NCBI GenBank assembly: GCA_964343305.1
Contig: CAYFJO010000412.1
Span: 1 to 9,879 of the forward strand
From: CAYFJO01 sp964343305
GTDB lineage: Bacteria > Planctomycetota > Planctomycetia > Pirellulales > Pirellulaceae
DNA: 9,879 bases
Direction of reading: 5' to 3'
A program made the translations under genes and the position numbers. Positions within the stretch are counted from its first letter, which is position 1. Each line of letters opens with the position of its first letter. Below the pieces are notes generated by a model, which ran no database searches, was not told where the DNA came from, and saw only the letters and a list, made by a program, of their open reading frames with translations. Below are positions 1 through 6,397 of the stretch, piece by piece.

Positions 1-2
1 AT

Positions 3-2240
3 GGTCTGACTTATGCCCCGCCACACAACTGTGCCTGCTATCCCGAAGCCAAGCTTTACGGTCTTAACGTGCTGGCCCCCGCATCCGATTCACGGGCCCA
101 AGCTACGCAACCCGATGAGGCCAATCGCCTGGAAAAAGGGCCTGCCTTCTCTTCCAATCCGCAATCCGCAATCCCCAATCCGCAATCCGAAGACTGGCCA
201 ACCTATCGTCACGACAAGTCACGCAGTGGCATGACCGACTCTGTCGTGCCGACCGACATTGCGACATCGTGGAAAACGAATCTTGGCGGCAAGCTCAGCG
301 CCCCGACAATTGCCGCTGGAAAAGTTTTTGTCGCACAAGTGGACACGCATACGATTCACGCGATCGACGCCGACTCGGGTGATAAAGTCTGGAGTTTCAA
401 GACTGGTGGCCGAGTGGATTCACCGCCGACGTATGATCGGGGCCGCTTGGTGTTCGGGTCGTTGGATGGATGGGTGTATTGTCTGCGAGCGTCCGACGGC
501 GAACTGGCTTGGCGTTTCCGCGCAGCACCGCGCGACCAGCGACTGATGGCATTCGAACAACTCGAATCGGTATGGCCTGTGCATGGCAGCGTCCTGGTCG
601 AAGACGACGCAGCGTATTTTGTTGCCGGCCGATCGAATTACTTGGACAGTGGTCTGCGTTGGTACAAACTCAACGTAAAGACAGGGGAAGTGCTTGCCCA
701 ATCGACCATCGATGAGAAAGATCCGGAAACTGGCAAGAACCTACAAGAACGATTGCAGGTGCTGCAAATGTCGGTTGGACTTCCCGACGTGCTGTCAGCG
801 GATGACCAATATGTTTACATGCGATCGCAAAAGTTCGATCGCGATGGCAAACGAATTGGCCTCGGCCCGCATTCCGGCCAGCCATCCGGTCAAGGCTCGG
901 CCCAAAAAGGGGATGGGGCTCACTTATTCGCTCCGATGGGCTTTTTGGACGACACTTATTTTCACCGTGCCTACTGGGTTTACGGTCGAAGTTTTGCCGG
1001 TGGCCACGCCGGCTACTATCAGGCCGCTAAGTACACGCCATCGGGACGCATCCTGGTGTTCGACGACGAGCGTGTCTATGGTTACGGCCGCAAGCCGCAG
1101 TATCTCAGATGGACCACGACGATCGAGCATCAACTGTTCGCGGCGGACAAGACTGCGGCGGCGGAAGCTCGCGACGAGCCGAACGCGGTCACACAAAAAT
1201 CGACTCGTCGAGGCGGCGGCACGGGAATGATTCACTTCGAGAATCCGGTATCGCTAAATCCAAAAGACACTCCGCTGGTGGTTTCCGCGTGGATTAATTC
1301 AGAAAAACCCGGCGGTGTGATCGTCGCCCGCGGCGGACCGGCTCGCGGCTACGCCTTGACGCTCGAAAAGGGAAGACCGCAATGGATGGTTCGCGAAGGT
1401 GAAGAGAATCTCGCCACGATCTCTGGCAAGGAGAGCATCGTCGGCACGTGGACGCATTTGACCGGTGTCTTGACCGCAGACGAGATCGAACTTTACATCA
1501 ACGGCCAATTGGCTGCATCCGGCAAATCGCCTGGCTTGATTACCGCCGACCCAGCTCAGGGCCTCGAAGCCGGTGGCGACGATGGAGGCGCGGTGGGAGC
1601 GTACAAGTCGCCAAACGTCTTCATGGGGACGATTGACGAATTGCGTGTCTTCCACGGAACCTTAACCGCCGATGAGATCGCGAGTCTTAGCAAACCCGAT
1701 CTCAGCAGTCGCGAAGTGTCACCCGCGGATGCGAAAGTCGTCTTGTCCTGTTCCTTCGACGACAAGAAAGCGACGGACGCTTCAGGCAACAAAAGCCACG
1801 GAGCGCTGGACGGGCATCGAACCACGGACGGCATCCTTGGCTTGGCGATGCGATTTCGCGGCAAGTCGTTCGGCAGTCGCGGTGCTGGCTCGTTCGTCAA
1901 GCATCATTGGACGCAGGACTTGCCGTTGCTCGTTCGAGCGATGTTGAAATCCAAGGACACGCTGTTTGTCGCCGGCCCGCCAGACTTGATCGACGAAGAA
2001 GAGAGTTTCGAGCGGCTGGTGAGCCGCGACCCCAAGGTCCAAGCGGAACTCGCCGAACAAAACGCCGCGCTGGAAGGCAAGAAAGGAGGACTCCTTCGAG
2101 CCGTCTCGGCAATCGACGGAAGCACGGTGGGGGAATACAAATTGGAGTCGCTGCCCGTGTGGGACGGACTCGCGGCGGCCAACGGCCGGCTCTACTTCAC
2201 CACCACAGACGGCACGGTTTTTTCGCTTGGTAAGCAGTAA
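3..2240 (+). CDS. PQQ-like beta-propeller protein with inserted LamG domain (5' partial)
   Basis: The frame is open from base 3, so the gene begins upstream; 745 residues are visible. The first residues include CACYPEAKLYG, which I recognise from large planctomycete PQQ-like (quinoprotein-type) propeller proteins. Propeller blades are visible from about residue 64 (DWPTYRHD) to 395, with blade-like repeats such as 'IHAIDADSGDKVWSFKTGG' and 'LDGWVYCLRASDGELAWRF'. A concanavalin A/LamG-like domain follows at about 405-562, with 'GTWTHLTGVLTADEIELYI' and 'GTIDELRVFHGTLTADEIA'. A second short LamG-like start lies at about 579-620 (SCSFDDKKATDASGN). Propeller sequence then resumes to the end (AISAIDGST-like blade, 'GRLYFTTTDGTVFSLGK'). 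The LamG part therefore looks inserted into a propeller. By family it is probably exported; the signal peptide would lie outside the window. The substrate is unknown, and no enzymatic residues can be assigned. It converges on tsf. Residues about 51-63 are encoded by a heptamer tandem repeat. Confidence 0.88.
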   Translation, partial: GLTYAPPHNCACYPEAKLYGLNVLAPASDSRAQATQPDEANRLEKGPAFSSNPQSAIPNPQSEDWPTYRHDKSRSGMTDSVVPTDIATSWKTNLGGKLSAPTIAAGKVFVAQVDTHTIHAIDADSGDKVWSFKTGGRVDSPPTYDRGRLVFGSLDGWVYCLRASDGELAWRFRAAPRDQRLMAFEQLESVWPVHGSVLVEDDAAYFVAGRSNYLDSGLRWYKLNVKTGEVLAQSTIDEKDPETGKNLQERLQVLQMSVGLPDVLSADDQYVYMRSQKFDRDGKRIGLGPHSGQPSGQGSAQKGDGAHLFAPMGFLDDTYFHRAYWVYGRSFAGGHAGYYQAAKYTPSGRILVFDDERVYGYGRKPQYLRWTTTIEHQLFAADKTAAAEARDEPNAVTQKSTRRGGGTGMIHFENPVSLNPKDTPLVVSAWINSEKPGGVIVARGGPARGYALTLEKGRPQWMVREGEENLATISGKESIVGTWTHLTGVLTADEIELYINGQLAASGKSPGLITADPAQGLEAGGDDGGAVGAYKSPNVFMGTIDELRVFHGTLTADEIASLSKPDLSSREVSPADAKVVLSCSFDDKKATDASGNKSHGALDGHRTTDGILGLAMRFRGKSFGSRGAGSFVKHHWTQDLPLLVRAMLKSKDTLFVAGPPDLIDEEESFERLVSRDPKVQAELAEQNAALEGKKGGLLRAVSAIDGSTVGEYKLESLPVWDGLAAANGRLYFTTTDGTVFSLGKQ
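155..189 (+). repeat. Tandem heptamer repeat, five copies of CAATCCG, inside a coding region
   Basis: Five head-to-tail 7-bp units run 155-161, 162-168, 169-175, 176-182 and 183-189. Four are CAATCCG and the third is CAATCCC. Three units equal 21 bp, so the array stays in frame and encodes a low-complexity Asn/Pro/Gln/Ser stretch (NPQSAIPNPQS) just before the propeller begins at DWPTYRHD. It resembles the short tandemly repeated repetitive sequences known from cyanobacteria; that comparison is inference. Confidence 0.9.
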
Positions 2241-2242
2241 GT

Positions 2243-2294
2243 GTAGAGCAATTGTCTCAATTGCTACCGGAACAATTGGGGACAATTGTTCTAC
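2243..2294. repeat. Imperfect 52-nt palindrome with four CAATTG sites
   Basis: It begins 3 nt after the propeller gene's stop codon. GTAGAGCAATTGTC at the left pairs with GACAATTGTTCTAC at the right with one mismatch, and an inner CAATTG pairs with an inner CAATTG after a one-base bulge. The four CAATTG hexamers start at 2249, 2258, 2273 and 2283. No run of T follows the stem on either strand, so it is not a textbook intrinsic terminator, though it could act as a transcript 3'-end stabiliser between two convergent genes. It may be a dispersed repeat, but there is only one copy in the window. Confidence 0.75.
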
Positions 2295-2302
2295 TACTTC
2301 TC

Positions 2303-2394
2303 AGTTTCTTGTTTCCTTGCGCGCTTTCTTGGCAGAATGATGTATGGCAGAATCACAAGAATTGCTTTCATTCTGCCATACATCATTCTGCCAA
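2303..2394 (+). repeat. REP-like element, copy 1: perfect 25-bp inverted repeat with conserved flank
   Basis: The arms are 2329-2353 and 2370-2394, perfect reverse complements over 25 nt, each holding two GGCAGAAT words around ATGTATG (or the complement), with a 16-nt loop. A pyrimidine-rich flank with TTGCGCGC lies before the left arm (2303-2328). The flank, arms and loop ends all reappear on the opposite strand at 6398-6500, which makes this a dispersed element rather than a single local hairpin. It sits between the convergent propeller gene and tsf, 35 nt beyond the tsf stop. No T-tract follows either side. Confidence 0.9.
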
Positions 2395-2429
2395 AAATAC
2401 GAACTCCCTTTTGGCTCGGCTGCCTCGTT

Positions 2430-3260
2430 CTACTCTGCGCCCATTTCCCAGTGCACGAATTGTTTGATCGACATGCCGTTTTCCTTGGCAAAGTTGCCGA
2501 CCGTCATCTTCGGCTCTTTGACAAACGCTTGCTCGGTCAGCACACGCTCGGCAAAGTAGTTGCGTAGACGGCCTTCCACCATCTTGTCGACGATGTTTTC
2601 CGGCTTGCCTTCTTTCAACGCAGCCTCGCGAAGAATTCCGCGTTCTTTTTCGACATCCGCCGGATCCAGGTCGTCCGCGGTTAGGCCAGCTGGACGCATC
2701 GCCGCGACGTGCATTGAGATGTCGCGTGCGACGTCCGCATTGTCACCTTCGACTTCGAGTAACACGCCAGCGACGGTCGAAGCGTTATGGCTGTAACCGC
2801 CGCAAGGGCCGTCAACGCGAATCAATCGGCCCACGTTGAAGACTTCGCGGATTCGGTTGAACAAATCGTCCTTTTGCTCGCCCAGCGTCATGCCGTCTTT
2901 GCCAGGTGACGGCTGGGACAACAATTCCTCGGCGTCGGCGGCACCCGGTCCGGTTGCTAGTTGCTCCGCCAGATTGTTTGCCAACTGAATGAACTCTTCG
3001 TTCTGGGTAACCGGGGCGCTCTCGCATTTCAGTTCCACCATCGCGCCGCCCGCTGGATCGAGACTTGCGTAAATACCAAACCGGCCAAACTCGGTGGCGC
3101 GATCCGATCGCTTGCCTTGGATCACTTTTCCCGCCTCACGAAGGTTTTGTTTCGCGGCTTCTTTGTCGCCGTCGGCCTCCGTAAGGGCTCGTTTGCAATC
3201 CATCAGCGGCAAACCGGTTTCCTCACGTAATTCCTTAACGGCTGTTGCGCTGATTGCCAT
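2430..3260 (-). CDS. tsf: Translation elongation factor Ts
   Basis: EF-Ts is the nucleotide exchange factor for EF-Tu and acts in the cytoplasm. The protein has 276 residues, a usual bacterial length. The N-terminal UBA-like domain shows the family signature 'VKELREETGLPLMDCKRAL' (about 8-26). The dimerisation/core part follows, with 'NRIREVFNVGRLIRV' at mid-protein and 'HVAAMRPAGLTADDLD', and the C-terminal segment has 'VEGRLRNYFAERVLTEQAF'. The start is ATG with AGGAG seven bases upstream. The gene lies 175 bp downstream of rpsB in the same orientation, the classical rpsB-tsf arrangement. One oddity: the EF-Tu-contacting motif, usually CETDFVA, reads CESAPVT here (residues 79-85). The identity is secure from gene order and the rest of the protein. 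Confidence 0.97.
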   Translation of the reverse strand: MAISATAVKELREETGLPLMDCKRALTEADGDKEAAKQNLREAGKVIQGKRSDRATEFGRFGIYASLDPAGGAMVELKCESAPVTQNEEFIQLANNLAEQLATGPGAADAEELLSQPSPGKDGMTLGEQKDDLFNRIREVFNVGRLIRVDGPCGGYSHNASTVAGVLLEVEGDNADVARDISMHVAAMRPAGLTADDLDPADVEKERGILREAALKEGKPENIVDKMVEGRLRNYFAERVLTEQAFVKEPKMTVGNFAKENGMSIKQFVHWEMGAE

Positions 3261-3267
3261 AACTTTT

Positions 3268-3272
3268 CTCCT
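3268..3272 (-). promoter_or_regulatory. Ribosome-binding site of tsf
   Basis: AGGAG on the minus strand, seven bases before the tsf ATG. It fixes the tsf start. Strong Shine-Dalgarno sites occur in this window only before tsf and rpsB. Confidence 0.85.
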
Positions 3273-3402
3273 ACTGTAACAGACTTGAATGCGGGTAAAG
3301 GTGGGGTTCTTTGAATCGGTTTCTTGCCGTGCTTGAGTGTCAGGTGAGACAACAGCAGCGCCACCCTACTCAAATACGACCATCGCGGACGATTCAGGTT
3401 CA

Positions 3403-3430
3403 CTCGCTGCGTCGCGACGGCCGGAGCGAG
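3403..3430 (-). other. Small hairpin in the rpsB-tsf spacer
   Basis: CTCGCT and AGCGAG form a perfect 6-bp stem enclosing the 10-bp palindrome CGTCGCGACG, starting 5 nt after the rpsB stop. No T-tract follows it on the minus strand, so it is not an intrinsic terminator. It could be a processing or attenuation structure between the two genes, which is inference. The rest of the 175-nt spacer shows nothing I can name. Confidence 0.4.
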
Positions 3431-3435
3431 AATAT

Positions 3436-4340
3436 TTACGATGCCGAAGCCTTCGGCTCTTCGCTCGCTTCAGGTTCAGCCGCCGGTTTGTCACCGTTGT
3501 CGGATGGTGCGGCGTCGGCTGCCGCAGGAACATCNNNNNNNNNNNNNNNNNNNNNNNNNNNNNNNNNNNNNNNNNNNNNNNNNNNNNNNNNNNNNNNNNN
3601 NNNNNNNNNNNNNNNNNNNNNNNNNNNNNNNNNNCATCGCCTTCTTTGCTCGCGGCGACGTCGGCTTTGCCCGCCAACACGGCATCGGAAAGATGTTTCA
3701 CAATCGTTTCGATCGACCGAATGCCATCGTCGTTCCCAGGAATCGGCAAATCGACCAGATCGGGATCACAGTCGGTATCAATCAGTGCCACGGTGGTGAT
3801 GCCCAGAATTCGAGCTTCACGAATGGCGTTCTTTTCCTTGTTGGGATCGACCACGACGACACATTCGGGTAATCGGTTCATTGTTCGCAAACCGTTCAAG
3901 TTGCGATACATCTTGCGAAACTCGCGATTGAGCGCCGATTGCATCTTCTTCGAATACGTGCCGAGTTCGTCGCTGCCGCGCAGCCGTTCTAATTCTTCGA
4001 GTCGCGTCAACCGACTGCGAACCGTGCGGAAGTTTGTCAATGCACCGCCCAGCCAGCGTTCGCTGACAAACGGCATACCACATCGCAAGGATTCGCGTTC
4101 CACTGCTTCACCGGCTTGTCGTTTGGTGCCCACAAACAACACCAGACTTCCGCCCGATGCAACGCTGGTCAGATACTTCTTGGCCCGCAACAGGCCGCGA
4201 ACCGACTCTCGAATGTCAATGATGTGAATCAGATTCTTGCGGGCATAGATATAAGGAGCCATTTTGGGATTCCAACGGCTCGCCCGGTGACCAAAATGTA
4301 CTCCGGCTTCGACTAAATCCTGAACAATTGATTGTGCCAC
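3436..4340 (-). CDS. rpsB: 30S ribosomal protein S2, interrupted by an assembly gap
   Basis: Structural protein of the small ribosomal subunit. Residues 1-235 before the gap hold the complete conserved core: 'EAGVHFGHRASRWNPKMAPY' near the N-terminus, 'GTKRQAGEAV' at 71, 'RWLGGALTNFRTV' at 95, 'VVVVDPNKEKNAIREA' at 161 and 'PIPGNDDGIRSI' at 199. The start is GTG with AGGAGA ten bases upstream. Beyond the 100 N, the only sensible frame encodes 32 residues rich in Ala, Glu, Pro and Asp, starting DVPAAADAAPSD and ending KASAS at a TAA (3436-3438), an acidic tail appended to the S2 core. That frame is not the one obtained by reading straight through 100 N. A read-through frame runs to 3366 and gives an Arg-rich tail, which I reject. 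If the gap closes as a 4-base overlap, the protein has 266 residues. Confidence 0.93.
3535..3634. other. Assembly gap of exactly 100 N inside rpsB
   Basis: One hundred undetermined bases, a conventional placeholder for an unknown gap size. The word CATC abuts both edges (3531-3534 and 3635-3638). Reading frame on the two sides requires a true length of 2 modulo 3, so 100 cannot be right unless another indel is present. Confidence 0.97.
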
Positions 4341-4350
4341 TTAAATACGT

Positions 4351-4356
4351 TCTCCT
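4351..4356 (-). promoter_or_regulatory. Ribosome-binding site of rpsB
   Basis: AGGAGA on the minus strand, ten bases before the GTG start of rpsB. It supports the GTG start, which gives the canonical S2 N-terminus. Confidence 0.75.
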
Positions 4357-4382
4357 GGCCATCTGCAATTTGCGAACAGTGT

Positions 4383-4469
4383 CATGGTTCAAAAAGGTGT
4401 CAGGTATCTTTGTGCAAAGCACCCTCCGGGCCGTTCCGGCAAAGATACCTGACACGTTTTTGAACCATG
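4383..4469. repeat. 30-bp inverted repeat of GTGTCAGGTATCTTTG type (REP-like)
   Basis: The arms are 4383-4412 and 4440-4469. They match over 29 of 30 positions when one is reverse-complemented, with a single G/C difference between the A-run and GTGTCAGG. The 27-nt loop can itself form two small hairpins, GTGC-AAA-GCAC (4412-4422) and GCCG-TTC-CGGC (4430-4440), sharing bases with the arm ends. The motif resembles REP sequences mobilised by RAYT (Y1-type, REP-associated) transposases; that link is from memory and no transposase is in the window. It ends 26 nt upstream of the rpsB Shine-Dalgarno. Confidence 0.88.
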
Positions 4470-4773
4470 TAGTTGGCGGTCTCCCTTGAAGCAGGCAAGA
4501 CGAATTGCGACAACCTTTCAAAAGGGGTTACAAAGAATACGCTTAACCTCAACGCACCACACGGCTTTCATCGCGCTGAGTCGAAGTTGGTAAAGTTAGC
4601 AGTTACGAGTTATTTGGTCAATTGGGAACAACGGATCGTGGCAGGTGTCGTCACGGTGTATTATGGGGTTTTCCGGACGGAAAAGCGGTGTGGCGAGTGT
4701 GCTCGGGCCAGCGCCACGGCTGGACGGAATGGCATTGCATGTTGGCGAGACATCCCGCGCACGAGATTGAAAG
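4470..4773. promoter_or_regulatory. Divergent promoter region between rpsB-tsf and the Hsp70 gene
   Basis: The rpsB-Hsp70 space (4341-4773) is 433 nt long. Apart from the rpsB leader and the inverted repeat it holds no credible gene; the open frame that starts at 4473 runs out of phase over the Hsp70 gene. The promoters of both units should lie here. The best -10-like word towards the Hsp70 gene is TATTAT at 4659-4664, without a good -35 at the usual distance. TTGGTA and TTATTT at about 4587-4615 are 17 bp apart but weak. I see no CIRCE element (TTAGCACTC type) and no convincing heat-shock promoter. Confidence 0.35.
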
Positions 4774-6354
4774 ATGGCAAACGACAGCCCCGGCAGACTA
4801 GTTGGCATCGATTTGGGCACGACCTTGTCGGTGATCTCGCACCTGGACTCTTCCGGTGCCACTGTCACGCTGCCCAACAGCGAAGGCGAGCCACTCACTC
4901 GCAGCGCCATTTACATCGACGGAAACAACGTCGTTGTGGGCAATGCGGCGAAAGAAGCCGCCGCTCATTACCCAGACAAAGTCGCCACGATTATCAAGCG
5001 GTACATGGGGCAACCCAGCTTTCCGCGCAATGTGGACGGACGCATCTTCCGGCCCGAAACGTTGTCGGCCATCATCCTGCGAAAATTAAAGGAAGACGCC
5101 GAGCGACACATCGGACCTATCTCAAAAGCTGTCATCACGGTGCCCGCCTATTTCGACGACACTCGCCGCAAGGCAACCGAAGACGCCGGACGCATCGCAG
5201 GCCTTGACGTTCTCGACATCGTCAACGAGCCAACCGCCGCCGCGCTTGCTCATGCTTTGCAGGAACAACTCAAAAAAGACGGCGCGACGTTCGATCTGCC
5301 GGGCGGCGAATTGACGGCGCTGGTCTACGATCTGGGCGGCGGCACGTTCGACGTCACGGTCGTCCGCCTGGCAAGAAACGATTTCGAAACGGTCGCCATT
5401 GACGGCGCGGTCAAACTGGGCGGCCGAGATTGGGACGAAAAAATCGTCGACCTGGTCTGCCGCGAATTCGAAGCCAAGCACGGCGCGGAACTCGCACCGA
5501 CCGAGCAACGCCGCGAAGCGTTAACCAGCCTCGCCGAGTCCACCAAGAAACTGCTCAGCAAACTGCCGTCCGCGCCCATCGAGTGTTCTTACGAAGACCG
5601 AGCCTTGCGTTTGGACCTCACTCGGTCCAAGTACGAAGAGATCACGCGGGGCTTGCTTGTTCAAACCGAGTTTTTGACCAAAGACGTCGTCACCAAACAA
5701 GCACAACTTGGTTGGGACGACATCGATCGCGTCCTGCTGGTCGGCGGGTCGACGCGGATGCCAATGGTCAAAGAGATGTTGCGCCGGGTCACAGGAATGG
5801 AACCGGACAGCAGTCTCGACCCGGATCAGGTCGTGGCCAAAGGTGCCGCCATCTTCGCCGGCATCACGGCCAGCAAAACACGCGAGACCGGCTTGATGCT
5901 CGACGAAGACCTGCAAGCTCAACTGGAGGGCATCACGGTGCAAGACGTCACGGCTCACAGCCTGGGCGTGGAAACGATGAAGCACGAACAGCTCAGAAAC
6001 GCGGTTTTGATCCCCAAGAACACCCAACTACCGTATGCCACCAGCCGCGTGTTTCGAACCGTCATGTCAAATGCGACACAAATCCGCGTGAAGGTCTTGG
6101 AAGGCGAAGCACCGAACTCCGCGGACAACATGTGCATCGGCGAGTGCATCGTCGACGATTTGCCGAGGAACATGCCGGCCAAATCGCCCGTGCAAGTGCG
6201 GCTAAGCTTCGAAAAGAACGGCCGCGTCAGCGTGATGGCGCTGGAAATGACCAAAGGCGGTTTCGCCCACGCCGAGATCCGCAACCAGTCTGGATTGACG
6301 GAAGAAGACATTCAACGCGAAGCTGCTTTTGTCAGCAGCTTGGATATTCAGTAG
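4774..6354 (+). CDS. Short Hsp70/DnaK-family chaperone lacking the lid
   Basis: ATP-dependent chaperone-like protein, 526 residues against roughly 640 for DnaK. The nucleotide-binding domain is complete: phosphate-1 'VGIDLGTTLSV' (10-20), the conserved Lys in 'IIKRYMG' (75), 'ITVPAYFDDTRR' (121-132), 'NEPTAAALAHAL' (151-162), phosphate-2 'YDLGGGTFDVTVV' (185-197) and the adenosine motif 'VLLVGGSTRMPMV' (320-332). The interdomain linker, VLLLDV in DnaK, reads ITVQDV (387-392), preceded by an extra stretch of about 20 residues. The beta-sandwich substrate domain follows ('SLGVETMKHEQL'). The protein stops soon after 'QSGLTEEDIQREA', where the helical lid of DnaK begins. No lid sequence is visible downstream, so this is a natural short form rather than a clear frameshift. 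No dnaJ or grpE is adjacent. I read it as a paralogue, not the housekeeping DnaK. The ATG start lacks a good Shine-Dalgarno. Confidence 0.93.
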   Translation: MANDSPGRLVGIDLGTTLSVISHLDSSGATVTLPNSEGEPLTRSAIYIDGNNVVVGNAAKEAAAHYPDKVATIIKRYMGQPSFPRNVDGRIFRPETLSAIILRKLKEDAERHIGPISKAVITVPAYFDDTRRKATEDAGRIAGLDVLDIVNEPTAAALAHALQEQLKKDGATFDLPGGELTALVYDLGGGTFDVTVVRLARNDFETVAIDGAVKLGGRDWDEKIVDLVCREFEAKHGAELAPTEQRREALTSLAESTKKLLSKLPSAPIECSYEDRALRLDLTRSKYEEITRGLLVQTEFLTKDVVTKQAQLGWDDIDRVLLVGGSTRMPMVKEMLRRVTGMEPDSSLDPDQVVAKGAAIFAGITASKTRETGLMLDEDLQAQLEGITVQDVTAHSLGVETMKHEQLRNAVLIPKNTQLPYATSRVFRTVMSNATQIRVKVLEGEAPNSADNMCIGECIVDDLPRNMPAKSPVQVRLSFEKNGRVSVMALEMTKGGFAHAEIRNQSGLTEEDIQREAAFVSSLDIQ

Positions 6355-6365
6355 ACTAACGCGGT

Positions 6366-6391
6366 CGAGCCGCAAACGAAAGAGAGGCTCG
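6366..6391 (+). other. Short hairpin after the Hsp70 gene
   Basis: CGAGCC (6366-6371) and GGCTCG (6386-6391) can pair over 6 bp with a 14-nt loop, 11 nt after the Hsp70 stop. No T-run follows. It may help end the transcript together with the larger palindrome next to it, but the support is weak. Confidence 0.35.
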
Positions 6392-6397
6392 TGTCTC

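Noticed and set aside
155..189. Heptamer array as a CRISPR
   Set aside because: Units are 7 bp, contiguous and without spacers; no cas gene is present.
2329..2394. Perfect inverted repeat read as an intrinsic terminator
   Set aside because: No T-tract follows the stem on either strand, and a related copy with the same flank exists elsewhere, so I call it a repeat; a termination role stays possible.
2286..2567. Open frame of 93 codons on the plus strand between the propeller gene and tsf
   Set aside because: Its first half is a translation of the palindromic repeat (LPYIILP-like peptide), and the rest runs antisense over tsf.
3337..3345. GTGTCAGGT in the rpsB-tsf spacer, shared with the inverted repeat at 4383-4469
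   Set aside because: Only nine bases match and there is no matching inverted arm nearby, so chance is the simpler explanation.
3366..3435. Extension of rpsB to 3366 when translated straight through the 100 N
   Set aside because: The frame assumes the gap is really 100 bases and yields a basic, unrelated tail; the alternative frame gives an acidic S2-like tail ending at 3436.
4473..5207. Long plus-strand open frame of 244 codons
   Set aside because: It overlaps the start of the well-supported Hsp70 gene in another frame and gives an Arg/His-rich peptide typical of an out-of-phase reading.
5430..6359. Open frame of 309 codons within the Hsp70 gene
   Set aside because: It is an out-of-phase shadow of Hsp70, rich in Arg and Gln, with no recognisable domain.
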